From Burkholderiales bacterium (GTDB lineage Bacteria; Pseudomonadota; Gammaproteobacteria; Burkholderiales; Burkholderiaceae), in assembly GCA_026225235.1 (NCBI GenBank), contig JAMFSK010000028.1:87763-151762 (forward strand): a DNA stretch of 64,000 nt. Direction: 5' to 3'. Below, piece by piece: positions 8,840 to 17,747 of this stretch. Both the position numbers and the translations under genes were made by a program. Each line of letters opens with the position of its first letter. Position 1 is the stretch's first letter. Below the pieces are notes generated by a model. It was not told the DNA's origin. It ran no database searches and saw only the letters and a program-made list of their open reading frames with translations.

Positions 8840-10666
8840 TCAAAGCAACCCTTCGATCGTTCGCCCCACCCGGCGGCCCAGCACATCGCGAAATTTGTCG
8901 ATCGACAGAGGTTTGGTGAGGTGAAGGTCGAATCCCGCAGCCAGTGCGCGTGATTTGTCGGACTCGGAACCATAGCCGGTCAACGCGACCAGCAGAGTAG
9001 AGTCGAGTTCAGGCCGCGCGCGTAACAGCTGCGCGAGCTGAAAGCCGTCGATGCCCGGCATCCCTATATCCACCAATGCGACTTCGGGAATGAACTCGCG
9101 CGTGACCTCAAGCGCCGCCGCGCCGCTATGCGCGCTTCGCACGACATGCCCGTCGAGCTCGAGCAGCATGCCCAAAGCTTCAAGCGCGTCGGGGTTGTCA
9201 TCGACCAGCAGCAGCCGGGTTGAAGGGGCTTCGACCGGCGCGGCGGGAACCACGCGCTCAGGCTGTCGACTCAGGATCGGTAATTGAAGGGTGACTTCAG
9301 TCCCGGTGCCCATGCCATTGCTCTTGATCTCAATCGACCCGTCGTGCAAATCGACAATGCGCTTCACGAGCGCGAGCCCGATGCCGAGGCCGCCCTCCGA
9401 GCGTGCATTGCTGGCGGTCGGGCCTTGCGCAAAGAGTTCAAAGACCTTTGGAAGCACCGATGCGTCGATACCGACACCATTGTCGCGCACGGTAATCGTC
9501 ACGATGCGATTCTCGGCGGTCGGCTCCACGTCGGTTGCCAGTTCGCTGGCTCGCGATTGGACGGACACCTCGATGCAGCCGCCGGTCGGGGTGTATTTGG
9601 CGGCATTCGAGACGAGATTGCCGATCAGTTGGCTGAGCCGTACATGATCCGCGAACACAACGGTCTTGTTTTCAACACCGGTCAGCACGAGCTTGTGACG
9701 ACGCGCATCGATGTGATGTTGCACACCCGTCAGCGCATCGAACACGACTTCGTTCAAGGAGGTATGACTGCGCTTCAGTGCGAGCTTGCCCTGCCGGACG
9801 CGCGCGGCGTCGAGCAGGTCGTCGACCAGCGTCCGGAGTTGCCGCATCTGGCGTTGCGCGATCGTCAGTGCGCGTACGGCTTTGTCGTCCGCAGCCGTCG
9901 AGCGCTTGGCGATTGCGATGGCACTCTCGATCGGCGACATCGGATTGCGCAATTCATGACCCAGCATCGAGATGAATTCTTCGCGCCGCGCATCGGATTG
10001 CTCAAGCGCCTCGCGCGCGCGCTGTGTTTGCTCAGCCTCGCTCTCGGCCAATTTTCTCGAGCGACGCAGCGTCAGCGCTGCACTGGCAAAGCCGGCAAGA
10101 CTGGCAAGCAGACGGCAGTCTTCCTGATCGAACTTCTTGTCCTCATTGTGCGACATCACCCAGATGGTTCCGTGCGCACCTTCGGCCGAAGGGATGACCA
10201 CGACAAGGCCTTCGACGACTTCGGGGCCGGGCACCGCTAGAAAGGGGAAGTGACGCTGCGGATAGCTGTACAACTGAGGCGCGCCCAGCGCGACTGAAAT
10301 TCCGCAGGGGCTGTCGTCGATCGGCGAAGTCGCATTGCGATACGGCGCGCAAAGGCCCGCGGCAGCGACCCAGTCGAAACACGGTTCGCCTTCGCCAGGC
10401 AGTCGAAGCACGCTGATGCCGGCGCTCTCGGCGCCGCACAGGTCGAGCGCAAGTTCGGCAAGAAATTGCAGGAACGATCCGTCGGGGCCTGTCAGCGCGC
10501 TGGCCAGTGCAACGAGTGCAGCATTCTCAGCCGCATAGTCCGGCGCCCGCGATGCCCGCGTAGTGAGGCGCTCGGTTGCCAGCACGCCGGCAGCGCGCGC
10601 GCGCGCCACTGCGTCGGTGTCTGCGTGACTGCTTGCGATCATTGCGTCGTCCTTCGCCATCTTCAT
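8840..10666 (-). CDS. Hybrid sensor histidine kinase/response regulator (GAF-HisKA-HATPase-REC)
   Basis: A protein of up to 608 aa with no membrane segment. Order of domains: GAF sensor about 60-200; coiled coil about 203-228; HisKA with the phosphoacceptor His237 in MLGHELRNPMSP; HATPase_c with NLVSNAAKYTP, DNGVGI and GGLGIGLALVKRI; receiver domain about 485-600 with VDDNPDALEAL, phospho-Asp in ALVDIGMPGIDG and Lys in LTKPLS. A further ATG at 10642 (residue 9) has a better ribosome site (AAGGA, 7 nt upstream) and may be the true start. No partner output protein is adjacent. The input signal is unknown; GAF domains bind small ligands or chromophores. Confidence 0.94.
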   Translation of the reverse strand: MKMAKDDAMIASSHADTDAVARARAAGVLATERLTTRASRAPDYAAENAALVALASALTGPDGSFLQFLAELALDLCGAESAGISVLRLPGEGEPCFDWVAAAGLCAPYRNATSPIDDSPCGISVALGAPQLYSYPQRHFPFLAVPGPEVVEGLVVVIPSAEGAHGTIWVMSHNEDKKFDQEDCRLLASLAGFASAALTLRRSRKLAESEAEQTQRAREALEQSDARREEFISMLGHELRNPMSPIESAIAIAKRSTAADDKAVRALTIAQRQMRQLRTLVDDLLDAARVRQGKLALKRSHTSLNEVVFDALTGVQHHIDARRHKLVLTGVENKTVVFADHVRLSQLIGNLVSNAAKYTPTGGCIEVSVQSRASELATDVEPTAENRIVTITVRDNGVGIDASVLPKVFELFAQGPTASNARSEGGLGIGLALVKRIVDLHDGSIEIKSNGMGTGTEVTLQLPILSRQPERVVPAAPVEAPSTRLLLVDDNPDALEALGMLLELDGHVVRSAHSGAAALEVTREFIPEVALVDIGMPGIDGFQLAQLLRARPELDSTLLVALTGYGSESDKSRALAAGFDLHLTKPLSIDKFRDVLGRRVGRTIEGLL

Positions 10667-10706
10667 CGCCGTTCGGGCGTCTCCGCGTGAGTTGACCGAG
10701 GTCTCG

Positions 10707-10736
10707 ATTATAGAGTGGCAGCGTCGTGTGACACGA
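10707..10736 (-). promoter_or_regulatory. Putative promoter and palindrome upstream of the hybrid kinase
   Basis: On the minus strand a perfect TATAAT -10 box (plus-strand ATTATA, 10707-10712) lies 41 bp before the first kinase ATG. A perfect 13-bp palindrome TCGTGTGACACGA (10724-10736) covers the -35 position, which itself matches the consensus poorly. This arrangement suggests a regulated promoter, but the binding protein is unknown. Confidence 0.45.
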
Positions 10737-10905
10737 TCTGTCCCATCCCGCCCCCGTCTTTCGCGTTACAAATCGCTTGCACCGCAAGGGACGGTGTTCG
10801 TACGCAATTTTGCGCCGCAATACGGGAACGTCCATTGCTGTGTCTGCATAGCGTGCTCGCGCTATGTGAGAGCTGTGTCGCACATCATAGGAGAGACACC
10901 CCGTC

Positions 10906-12780
10906 ATGGGAAAACCCACTCAACCCGAACCCTGGGCCATGCCCGACGGTGTGCCGCTGGGCGCACACGGTCTGGTGGGCAATATGCGGACAACCGCGTT
11001 GGTCTCGAAGCAGGGGGCAGTCGATTTCATGTGTTTTCCGCGGGTCGATTCCCCGACGCTGTTTGGCTCTTTGCTCAATGAGACGCGCGGCGGCCACTTC
11101 AGCATCGCCCCGACACAGGAAATTGCTGAAACGCGGCAGTTGTATCTGCCTGAAACCAATGTCTTGATCACACGCTTCATGTCGGCACAGGCCGTGTGCG
11201 AGGTGATCGATTTTATGCCGATCAGACCCGCGCGGACCCGGCTCTCACCCGCAGGGGATTCCGCACAGAATGACGTCGACAATTGCCTGATTCGGATCGT
11301 GCGCGGAATCTACGGCACGATGCCTTTGCGCATGCGCTGTGAACCGCGCTTTGACTACGCACAGGCGGAGCATGAAGCCACGCTTACCGATGCGCACACG
11401 GTCGTATTCAAACCGTCTGGCGCGAGCGAGCCGGTCAACCTGAACGCCTCGGTCGAACTGTCGATCGAGAAGGGCGACGCGCACGCGCAGTTCGATCTCG
11501 AACAGAAACAGAGCGTGTACTTCGTGTTTGGCGAAGCAGCGCTGGCGCCGCTCGACGTTGGGGGCGTCCAGACGGCACTTGAACAGACCATCGCGTTCTG
11601 GCGTACCTGGTCGGGACGCGCAACCTATCGCGGCCGCTATCGAGAAGTCGTGATGCGCTCGGCACTGCTGCTCAAGCTGTTGAGCTCGCGCGAATATGGC
11701 GCCATCGTCGCGGCGCCAAGCTTCGGTTTGCCGGAAACGCCAGATGGCGGGCGCCGCTGGGACTATCGGTATGCCTGGATCCGTGACGCCGCGTTCTCGG
11801 TCTATGCCTTGCTAAGATTGGGGTATACGAGTGAGGCGCAGCACTTCATTCGCTGGATCGGTGAGCGCAACAAGCGTTGTGACGCCGATGGCTCACTGCG
11901 TGTCATGTATGCGGTCGACGGCGAGGAAGCGCCGGAGGAGCGAGCACTGGGAAACCTGTACGGCAAAGGGGTGGAACCGCCGCTGGTGGGTAATGGCGCA
12001 CGGGATCAGCTCCAGCTCGATGTCTACGGCGCGCTGCTCGATGCGATCTATCTCTACAACAAGTATGGCGAGGCGATTTCGCACGACGGCTGGCTCGATG
12101 TGGTCCGGACCGTCGACTATGTGGTGGCCCACTGGGAGGAAGCAGATCACGGTATCTGGGAATTCCGCAACCATCGGCGCCCGCTGTTGCATTCACGGCT
12201 GATGTGCTGGGTGACGGTCGATCGCGCCCTGCGGCTTGCGCAAAAGCGTTCGCTCAAGGCCCCTTTTGCGGAATGGTACGCGGTGCGCAATCAGATCCAC
12301 GACGACATCTACGCAAACTTCTGGAACAGTGAGCTGCAGAGTTTTGTGCAAACTTCCGGTTCGGGCGATCTCGACGCGTCGATCCTGATGATGCCGCTGG
12401 TTCGCTTTATCGGCCCGAAGGACCCTCGCTGGCTGTCGACGTTAGATGCCATCGGAGAAGGCTTGTGCGTCGATCCGCTGGTATTCCGCTATACCCGTGG
12501 CGATTCACTCGACGGATTGCCTGGCGAAGAAGGCGGCTTCAGCGCCTGTTCGTTCTGGTACGCAGAGGCCCTTGCGCGTGCGGGTCGTGTCGATGAGGGG
12601 CGACTTGTATTCGAGCGAATGCTTGCCTACGCGAATCACCTCGGCTTGTTCTCGGAGGAAGTCGCGATTAGCGGTGAATCGCTCGGCAACTTTCCCCAGG
12701 CATTGACGCATCTTGCTTTGATCAGTGCGGCCTTCCAGCTCGACCGGACCCTGGACGGCACGCATGCCCAGTGGTCGTGA
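10906..12780 (+). CDS. Glycoside hydrolase family 15 protein
   Basis: A 624-aa cytoplasmic protein. The N-terminal trehalase-like/GH15 beta domain (about 10-190) contains GLVGNMRTTALVSKQG and DFMCFPRVDSPTLFG. The (alpha/alpha)6 barrel follows with the hallmark YRYAWIRDAAFSVYALLRLG, VGNGARDQLQLDVYG, and the catalytic-region EEGGFSACSFWY near the C-terminus. Bacterial members hydrolyse alpha-glucosides such as trehalose or malto-oligosaccharides by inversion; the exact substrate is uncertain. GGAGA lies 11 nt before the ATG. It is divergent from the hybrid kinase across a 239-bp gap and is followed by a terminator, so it is probably monocistronic. Confidence 0.92.
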   Translation: MGKPTQPEPWAMPDGVPLGAHGLVGNMRTTALVSKQGAVDFMCFPRVDSPTLFGSLLNETRGGHFSIAPTQEIAETRQLYLPETNVLITRFMSAQAVCEVIDFMPIRPARTRLSPAGDSAQNDVDNCLIRIVRGIYGTMPLRMRCEPRFDYAQAEHEATLTDAHTVVFKPSGASEPVNLNASVELSIEKGDAHAQFDLEQKQSVYFVFGEAALAPLDVGGVQTALEQTIAFWRTWSGRATYRGRYREVVMRSALLLKLLSSREYGAIVAAPSFGLPETPDGGRRWDYRYAWIRDAAFSVYALLRLGYTSEAQHFIRWIGERNKRCDADGSLRVMYAVDGEEAPEERALGNLYGKGVEPPLVGNGARDQLQLDVYGALLDAIYLYNKYGEAISHDGWLDVVRTVDYVVAHWEEADHGIWEFRNHRRPLLHSRLMCWVTVDRALRLAQKRSLKAPFAEWYAVRNQIHDDIYANFWNSELQSFVQTSGSGDLDASILMMPLVRFIGPKDPRWLSTLDAIGEGLCVDPLVFRYTRGDSLDGLPGEEGGFSACSFWYAEALARAGRVDEGRLVFERMLAYANHLGLFSEEVAISGESLGNFPQALTHLALISAAFQLDRTLDGTHAQWS

Positions 12781-13095
12781 AAGGCGGTTGCCCCGAGGCT
12801 GCGATCAGGCGCGGGTTTTTTTTGCTGTTTGCGGCGGACGGCTCGCTGCAGTTGCCGGGGCGGCGCCAGCGCGAAAACATGCGGTGGCGTTGTCAGCAGG
12901 CATCCCGTATTTACGGCATGCTCTCGGTTCATACTGAAGCGGCTGGCTGCCCGAGCAGGCGCAGACGGGGCAAGACAAGACCGCGCGCGAAGCAGGGTTG
13001 ACCTGAGAAACGTGTGCACTTGTCATCCGGAGCCGGTTCTCATCGCCGGCGCGCCAGTCGTTCTCATCCTTTCAATCCGTCAAGAAGGAAGACTC
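12781..13095. other. Intergenic region between GH15 and SDR genes
   Basis: A 315-bp gap. Apart from the terminator in its first 45 bp, I see no supported gene. The open frame that continues upstream of the SDR start has no start with a ribosome site. Confidence 0.5.
12792..12823 (+). terminator. Probable Rho-independent terminator after the GH15 gene
   Basis: An imperfect hairpin (CCCGAGGCTG, loop CGAT, CAGGCGCGGG, two mismatches in the stem) runs straight into eight T residues. It begins 11 nt after the GH15 stop. Confidence 0.55.
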
Positions 13096-13944
13096 ATGGC
13101 ATCGTCATCGCTGCCCGTCTGGTTCATCACGGGGTGTTCGACCGGTTTCGGCAAGGAACTCGCGCAACGCGTGCTGGCGCGCGGTTGGTACGCGGTCGTG
13201 ACGGCACGCGACAAAAGTCGTGTTGCCGATCTCGTCAAAGGCGCAGAAGACCGGGCGCTTGCGCTCGATCTCGATGTCACGGACGCCGCGCAGGTTGCCG
13301 CAGCCGTAGCGGCTGCCCAGGAACGGTTCGGCCGGATCGACGTGCTGGTCAATAACGCCGGCTACGGTTATCAGGCCTCCATCGAGGAAGGCGAGGAGGC
13401 CGAGATTCGCGCTCAGTTCGACGCGAACGTGTTCGGCCTGTTCGCCATCACGCGTGCCGTGTTGCCGCTCATGCGCGCGCAGCGCAAGGGACACGTCCTC
13501 AACATCACCTCGGTGGCAGGCCTGGTCGGCTTTCCAGGGTCGGGCTACTACGCTGCGAGCAAGCATGCAGTCGAAGGCTGGTCGGATTCGTTGGCGATCG
13601 AAGGCAAGCCGCTCGGCATCAAGGTCACCTGCATCGAGCCAGGGCCGTTCCGCACCGACTGGGCCGGGCGATCGCTCAAGCAGACCCCGAATCGCATCGA
13701 CGACTACGCCGATACCGTCCGCGCACGCCTGCAAAGCACCGCGCAGAATAGCGGCAAGCAGGCGGGCGACCCGGAGCGGGCCGCTGAGGCGATGATCAAA
13801 GTCTATGAAGAAGACAACCCGCCGCGACATCTTGTGCTGGGCGCATGGGGCGTCGATGCGGTGAAAACCGCCATGGCTCGACGCACCGCGGAGATGGATG
13901 CCTGGAGTGAGGTGGGCATCGGCACGGATTTTCCGTCAAACTGA
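13096..13944 (+). CDS. SDR family NAD(P)-dependent oxidoreductase
   Basis: A protein of 282 aa from the ATG at 13096, which has AAGAAGGA 7 nt upstream; the frame is open further upstream without a good start. The Rossmann glycine motif is TGCSTGFGKELA (TGxxxGxG), the NNAG motif is VNNAGYGYQ, and the catalytic residues are the Ser of NITSVAG and the Tyr/Lys of YYAASKHA. The C-terminal part resembles the classical oxidoreductase/short-chain reductase group (YqjQ, DltE-like). The substrate is unknown. It is similar in layout to the SDR at 27841. A DUF427 gene follows after 132 bp. Confidence 0.92.
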   Translation: MASSSLPVWFITGCSTGFGKELAQRVLARGWYAVVTARDKSRVADLVKGAEDRALALDLDVTDAAQVAAAVAAAQERFGRIDVLVNNAGYGYQASIEEGEEAEIRAQFDANVFGLFAITRAVLPLMRAQRKGHVLNITSVAGLVGFPGSGYYAASKHAVEGWSDSLAIEGKPLGIKVTCIEPGPFRTDWAGRSLKQTPNRIDDYADTVRARLQSTAQNSGKQAGDPERAAEAMIKVYEEDNPPRHLVLGAWGVDAVKTAMARRTAEMDAWSEVGIGTDFPSN

Positions 13945-14076
13945 GTGGCAGCAAGGTCTGGCGTCGGTGTGAACGCGCCGCCAGATGTCTTAGCGGCAGC
14001 ACCTGAGCATCTGGCGGCGCCGATCGCGGTGCCGCATTTCACGACAGCACGACAGCTTCAGCAAAGGACCCAAGCC

Positions 14077-14469
14077 ATGGAAACAAAAGCTCCCAGCAGA
14101 ACGGTCAAGACACCCGGCCCAGATCATCCGATCACTATTGAGCGCAACCCGGCACGTATTGTTGTGTCGATTGCTGGCCGGGTCATTGCGGACACGCACG
14201 ATGCCTTGACGCTGCGTGAATCCACCTATCCCGCGGTGCAATACATTCCGCGCAAGGACGTCGACATGGCGCTGCTCTCGCGCACGGATCATTCGACGTA
14301 TTGTCCGTACAAGGGTGAGTGCAGTTACTACAGCATTCCCCTCGGCGGCGAGCGTTCCGCTAACGCCGTGTGGACCTATGAAGCGCCGTACACCGCCGTG
14401 GCGGAGATCAAGGACTACGTCGCGTTTTATACCGATCGTGTCGATTCGTTCGAGGAACGCGCTGCTTGA
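14077..14469 (+). CDS. DUF427 domain-containing protein
   Basis: A 130-aa protein from the ATG at 14077 with AAAGGA 9 nt upstream. It matches the small beta-rich DUF427 fold: an initial HPITIERNPARIVVSIAG strand pair, then LRESTYPAVQYIPRKDVDM and the signature THSTYCPYKGECSYYSI-like segment (here DHSTYCPYKGECSYYSI), ending with YVAFYTDRVD. The function is not established. It is probably cytoplasmic. A hairpin terminator follows. Confidence 0.9.
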   Translation: METKAPSRTVKTPGPDHPITIERNPARIVVSIAGRVIADTHDALTLRESTYPAVQYIPRKDVDMALLSRTDHSTYCPYKGECSYYSIPLGGERSANAVWTYEAPYTAVAEIKDYVAFYTDRVDSFEERAA

Positions 14470-14497
14470 GCTAGCTTGCTGCGGTGTGCACCGACGG

Positions 14498-14528
14498 GGC
14501 GCCCCTGGGGAATACCCTTTGGGGCGCC
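14498..14528 (+). terminator. Hairpin terminator after DUF427 gene
   Basis: An 8-bp perfect stem GGCGCCCC (14498-14505) with GGGGCGCC (14521-14528), plus an inner GGG/CCC pair around AATA, followed by TTTGCGCTTTT. It is 29 nt after the DUF427 stop and could also serve the small minus-strand gene that ends at 14617. Confidence 0.6.
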
Positions 14529-14616
14529 TTTGCGCTTTTGTTTGCCCGCGGGCCGTTTGCCGCTCCGGCCTTGCGGATCAGCGATGCCGCCCGTGTCCAG
14601 CCGCGGGCGGAGCGCC

Positions 14617-14733
14617 TTAGTGCGCCATCATGAACGGCACTGCGTACATGGCGAGCGTGACGCCGCACATGGCAAGAAACAGGGCGTTGCGCGCCGCGCG
14701 GGGGAATCGAATCGAGCGCAAGAAGGTTTGCAT
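14617..14733 (-). CDS. Small membrane peptide, 38 aa (hypothetical)
   Basis: A short minus-strand frame from ATG (14733) to TAA (14617). A good ribosome site, GGAG, lies 7 nt before the ATG. The peptide begins with a basic amphipathic stretch (MQTFLRSIRFPRAARN) and continues with a hydrophobic segment (ALFLAMCGVTLAMYAVPFMM), so it would sit in the inner membrane with its positive N-terminus inside. It overlaps no known gene and lies between two plus-strand genes. No family is recognised. The combination of ribosome site and positively charged head plus transmembrane tail makes it more than a chance frame, but expression is unproven. Confidence 0.45.
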   Translation of the reverse strand: MQTFLRSIRFPRAARNALFLAMCGVTLAMYAVPFMMAH

Positions 14734-14999
14734 GGTCTGCTCCAGGGCAGGGTGCTCAGTGACGGAGGGGGGTGCGTCAACAGCGCACGAGCATTTTGCG
14801 TGCCCGCATATTTTTGGCCGAATTATGGATCACAGATACCGGTTTTGCCACCACTGAAGCGCATATCTCTTGAACTGGACTCTGGATCGCCCCAAGGCTG
14901 GGATTTCTGAGTGGGTGCCGGTGCACGGTAGGGTCGGGGTGCCTTTGCCAGATACAATCCCGCTGCGCTCCATTTGTTCATCCTGATTCGACCTCATCC
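14734..14999. other. Intergenic region upstream of the squalene/phytoene synthase gene
   Basis: A 266-bp gap that should contain the promoter for the plus-strand gene at 15000. A TACAAT hexamer at 14953-14958 could be its -10 box, with no good -35 box. It also carries the upstream region of the minus-strand small peptide. No further gene is supported. Confidence 0.4.
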
Positions 15000-16052
15000 A
15001 TGTCTAACCCCAACCGGGCTTTCCTTCTTGGCCCGCTGCTGAAAGGCGTCTCCCGTTCTTTCTACCTCACGCTGAGCATCCTGCCCGTCGGCATGCGCGA
15101 TCCCGTCGGGCTCGCGTATCTCCTGGCGCGCGCGGCCGACACGATCGCGGATACGTCGCTGATTCCACCTGAACAGCGACTGGACTTGCTTCTGTCGCTG
15201 CGTGCCAGGGTCAACGGCGCCGCGGATGAAGACGCGCAAATGCAGCGCATGGCCGTCGAAGTGGCGAGCCAACAGACCCAGTCCGATGAAAGGGTGTTAC
15301 TCGAGTCGCTTGAATCTGCGCTTGCCGTGTTGTCGCAAATGAGCAAGCCCGATCAACTGGCCGTGCAGGGCATTGTCTCGACCCTCACAGAAGGCATGGA
15401 ATTCGATCTTCGTACCTTTCCGGACGAACAGTCGGGCCAGATTATCGCGCTGCGCGACTGGGGCGAACTCGACCGCTACACCTATCTGGTCGCGGGGTGC
15501 GTCGGAGAGTTCTGGACCCGGATGACCTATGCTCACTTGCCGGGCACTCTGAAAGGCGACCCTGAGACGATGCTGCGTCGTGGCGTGTGCTTCGGGAAGG
15601 CGCTGCAGATGACGAATATCTTGCGGGACTGCGGCAAGGATCTGCGCATCGGGCGTTGCTATCTTCCGGCCCCGATGCTGGAGCGGATCGGCATTGCACC
15701 TGAGGCGCTGCTCTTGCCCGATGCGTCCGCGCGCGCGCGCGGGCTGATGTTCCAACTGGTACGCGAGGCACTCGATCATTTCCGTGAGGCCGTCGACTAT
15801 ACGCTGGCCATCCCGGCGTTCTCGCTTCGACTGCGGCTGGCGTGCCTGTGGCCGGTCCTGATCGGGTTGGAGACGCTCTTGCTGCTGGTTCGCAACGACG
15901 CCTGGCTGGAGCCCGAGAAGGTCTCCAAGATTCAGCGCAGCAAGGTGTACCGGATTCTGTCGTATTCCACGTTGATTTCGCCATCGAACGCGCTGGTGCG
16001 CAGTTCGGCAGTGCGGCTGATGAGTCAAATCGAAGCCGATCTGAAAGGCTGA
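15000..16052 (+). CDS. Squalene/phytoene synthase family protein
   Basis: A 350-aa trans-isoprenyl diphosphate condensing enzyme. The substrate-binding aspartate motifs are present: RAADTIADT in the first third and NILRDCGKDLRIGRCYLP (DxxxD) in the middle. SRSFYLTLSILP at residues 19-30 matches the N-terminal signature. Such enzymes join two farnesyl or geranylgeranyl diphosphates head to head (squalene, dehydrosqualene or phytoene). No hpn, crt or cyclase genes are adjacent, so the product cannot be fixed. The ATG at 15000 lacks a clear ribosome site. An inverted repeat directly follows the stop. Confidence 0.9.
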   Translation: MSNPNRAFLLGPLLKGVSRSFYLTLSILPVGMRDPVGLAYLLARAADTIADTSLIPPEQRLDLLLSLRARVNGAADEDAQMQRMAVEVASQQTQSDERVLLESLESALAVLSQMSKPDQLAVQGIVSTLTEGMEFDLRTFPDEQSGQIIALRDWGELDRYTYLVAGCVGEFWTRMTYAHLPGTLKGDPETMLRRGVCFGKALQMTNILRDCGKDLRIGRCYLPAPMLERIGIAPEALLLPDASARARGLMFQLVREALDHFREAVDYTLAIPAFSLRLRLACLWPVLIGLETLLLLVRNDAWLEPEKVSKIQRSKVYRILSYSTLISPSNALVRSSAVRLMSQIEADLKG

Positions 16053-16081
16053 CCGTCTGCCCCTGAGACCGGCGCAGACGG
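16053..16081. other. Inverted repeat after the squalene/phytoene synthase gene
   Basis: Perfect 8-bp arms CCGTCTGC (16053-16060) and GCAGACGG (16074-16081) with a 13-nt loop, starting right after the stop codon. There is no T-run, so it may be a weak terminator or an mRNA-end structure rather than a classical terminator. Confidence 0.35.
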
Positions 16082-16115
16082 CTCGTCAAATAGGGGCGCT
16101 CCTTCCGTCTTCTGG

Positions 16116-17717
16116 ATGAACTTCATGACCGCCGTGACGACGTTCCAGCTCATTTTGTTGTCCGTGATCGCGATTGTCGTGCTCGAACTGGGGGCCAAGC
16201 GCCTGCGCCTGCCACCAGCGGCCGCATTGTTGATGGGCGGTATCGCGATGGCGTTCATTCCAGGCATTCCACCCATATCGCTCGATCCTGATCTCGTGCT
16301 GGTTGTCTTCATGCCGCCCTTGCTGATGGATGGCGCCTATTTCACCGTTTGGGGCGACTTCCGGCGCAATCTCAATGGGATCCTGCTCCTCGCGATCGGG
16401 GCGGTCGTTTTCACCACCCTGATCGTAGGGCTCGCCGTGCATTTCGTGATGCCTGTGTTGCCCTGGGGGGCGTGCTTCGCGCTCGGCGCAATCGTCTCGC
16501 CTCCGGATGCAGTCGCAGCAAAGGCTGTGCTTGAACGGGTTGCTTTGCCTCGTCAGATGATGGTCTTGCTGGAAGGCGAGAGCCTGCTCAACGACGCAGC
16601 GGGCCTGGTGCTCTATCGCTTTGCCGCGGCGGCCGCCTTGACGGGGGCCTTCAGCCTCCCACATGCGTTGACCACCTTTGTCGTACTCGGTCTCGGTGGC
16701 GTCGTGGCCGGCGCGCTGATCGGTTGGCTGGTGGTCGTCCTGTTGCGGCGTATGGATGACCTGTATCTGGTCATCACCACCTCTGTCCTGGCCGCCTGGA
16801 TTAGCTATATCGCGGGGGAGACCTGTCACGTTTCAGGGGTGATCGCGACGGTAACCACCGGCATGATTCTCGGCTGGCACCAGCATGAGATTTTTTCCGC
16901 GGCGGTGCGTACGCGCGGCGTGGCGTTCTGGCAGGTAGTAATTTTCCTGTTCGAGGCGCTTGTTTTCATTCTGATTGGCTTGTCGCTACGGGGCGTAATC
17001 GCCCGGATTGGCGGAACGGCACACGCCTTTGCGACCTTTGCACCCACCGTTGCCGCCGTGATCGGTGCGGTTGTGCTCGCACGGTTTTTCTGGGTGTTCG
17101 CGATCGATTATCTGATTGCGTTACTCGCGGCAATGCGCAAACAGAAGCGTGAGCGGACGATCTGGCGTGGCGCCACCGTCAAGAGCTGGGCAGGCATGCG
17201 CGGCGTTGTCACCTTGGCCATTGCGTTGTCGCTGCCTGAAGCCATGCCCGGACGGGACCTGATCCTTGTCGCAGCCTTCGCGGTGATCCTTGTCACCGTA
17301 CTGCTGCAAGGGATGACGATCGGGCCATTGATCAAGTGGTTGCAGCCCGCCGGAACCAACGACGAGGGCCCCACCTATTTGCGCGAACCGCAGGCCTGGG
17401 CACATATCGAGGCCGCTCAGTTCGATGCTATCGTGCCGCTGGTTCACGATGGTGAAGGTACAGTGATCCACCCGCGTCTGCTTGAGCAATACGCCTATCG
17501 CAAGCGGATTACGGCGACGCTCAAAGACGAAGCCGATTTTCCCGCCGACTTGCGCAATGCACACTACGACGTGGTGCTGGTGGCCATCGCTGCAGGAAGG
17601 GTGGAACTGCTGCGGATGCACCGCGGTGGATTGATCCACGACGAGCTGCTTCACGTGCTGGAGTACGATCTCGATCTGCAGGAGATTGCGGCCCGGCACG
17701 GAAAAGGTCAGGCCTGA
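16116..17717 (+). CDS. Na+/H+ antiporter, CPA1 family
   Basis: A 533-aa protein with about 12 transmembrane segments in the first 390 residues and a soluble C-terminal tail of about 140 residues. The cation site typical of CPA1 (NhaP-like) is visible as GAIVSPPDAVAA followed by the conserved LLEGESLLNDAAGLV (Asn-Asp pair). It exchanges external protons for internal Na+ (or K+) at the inner membrane and contributes to pH and salt homeostasis. The ATG at 16125 (residue 4) is an alternative start. It converges on the PRC-barrel gene. Confidence 0.94.
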   Translation: MNFMTAVTTFQLILLSVIAIVVLELGAKRLRLPPAAALLMGGIAMAFIPGIPPISLDPDLVLVVFMPPLLMDGAYFTVWGDFRRNLNGILLLAIGAVVFTTLIVGLAVHFVMPVLPWGACFALGAIVSPPDAVAAKAVLERVALPRQMMVLLEGESLLNDAAGLVLYRFAAAAALTGAFSLPHALTTFVVLGLGGVVAGALIGWLVVVLLRRMDDLYLVITTSVLAAWISYIAGETCHVSGVIATVTTGMILGWHQHEIFSAAVRTRGVAFWQVVIFLFEALVFILIGLSLRGVIARIGGTAHAFATFAPTVAAVIGAVVLARFFWVFAIDYLIALLAAMRKQKRERTIWRGATVKSWAGMRGVVTLAIALSLPEAMPGRDLILVAAFAVILVTVLLQGMTIGPLIKWLQPAGTNDEGPTYLREPQAWAHIEAAQFDAIVPLVHDGEGTVIHPRLLEQYAYRKRITATLKDEADFPADLRNAHYDVVLVAIAAGRVELLRMHRGGLIHDELLHVLEYDLDLQEIAARHGKGQA

Positions 17718-17739
17718 GCGAGGCTCGCACGCTCAGGCC
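17711..17739. terminator. Convergent hairpin overlapping the antiporter stop codon
   Basis: A perfect 10-bp inverted repeat GGCCTGAGCG (17711-17720) and CGCTCAGGCC (17730-17739) with a 9-nt loop. The left arm contains the antiporter TGA stop. It lies between two convergent genes and may end both transcripts. T-runs are poor on the plus side; CCTTTTCC follows on the minus side. Confidence 0.45.
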
Positions 17740-17747
17740 GGCAGCGC

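Noticed and set aside
13014..13355. Alternative plus-strand frame over the SDR gene start
   Set aside because: Out of frame with the SDR, Arg/Ser-rich translation, no ribosome site.
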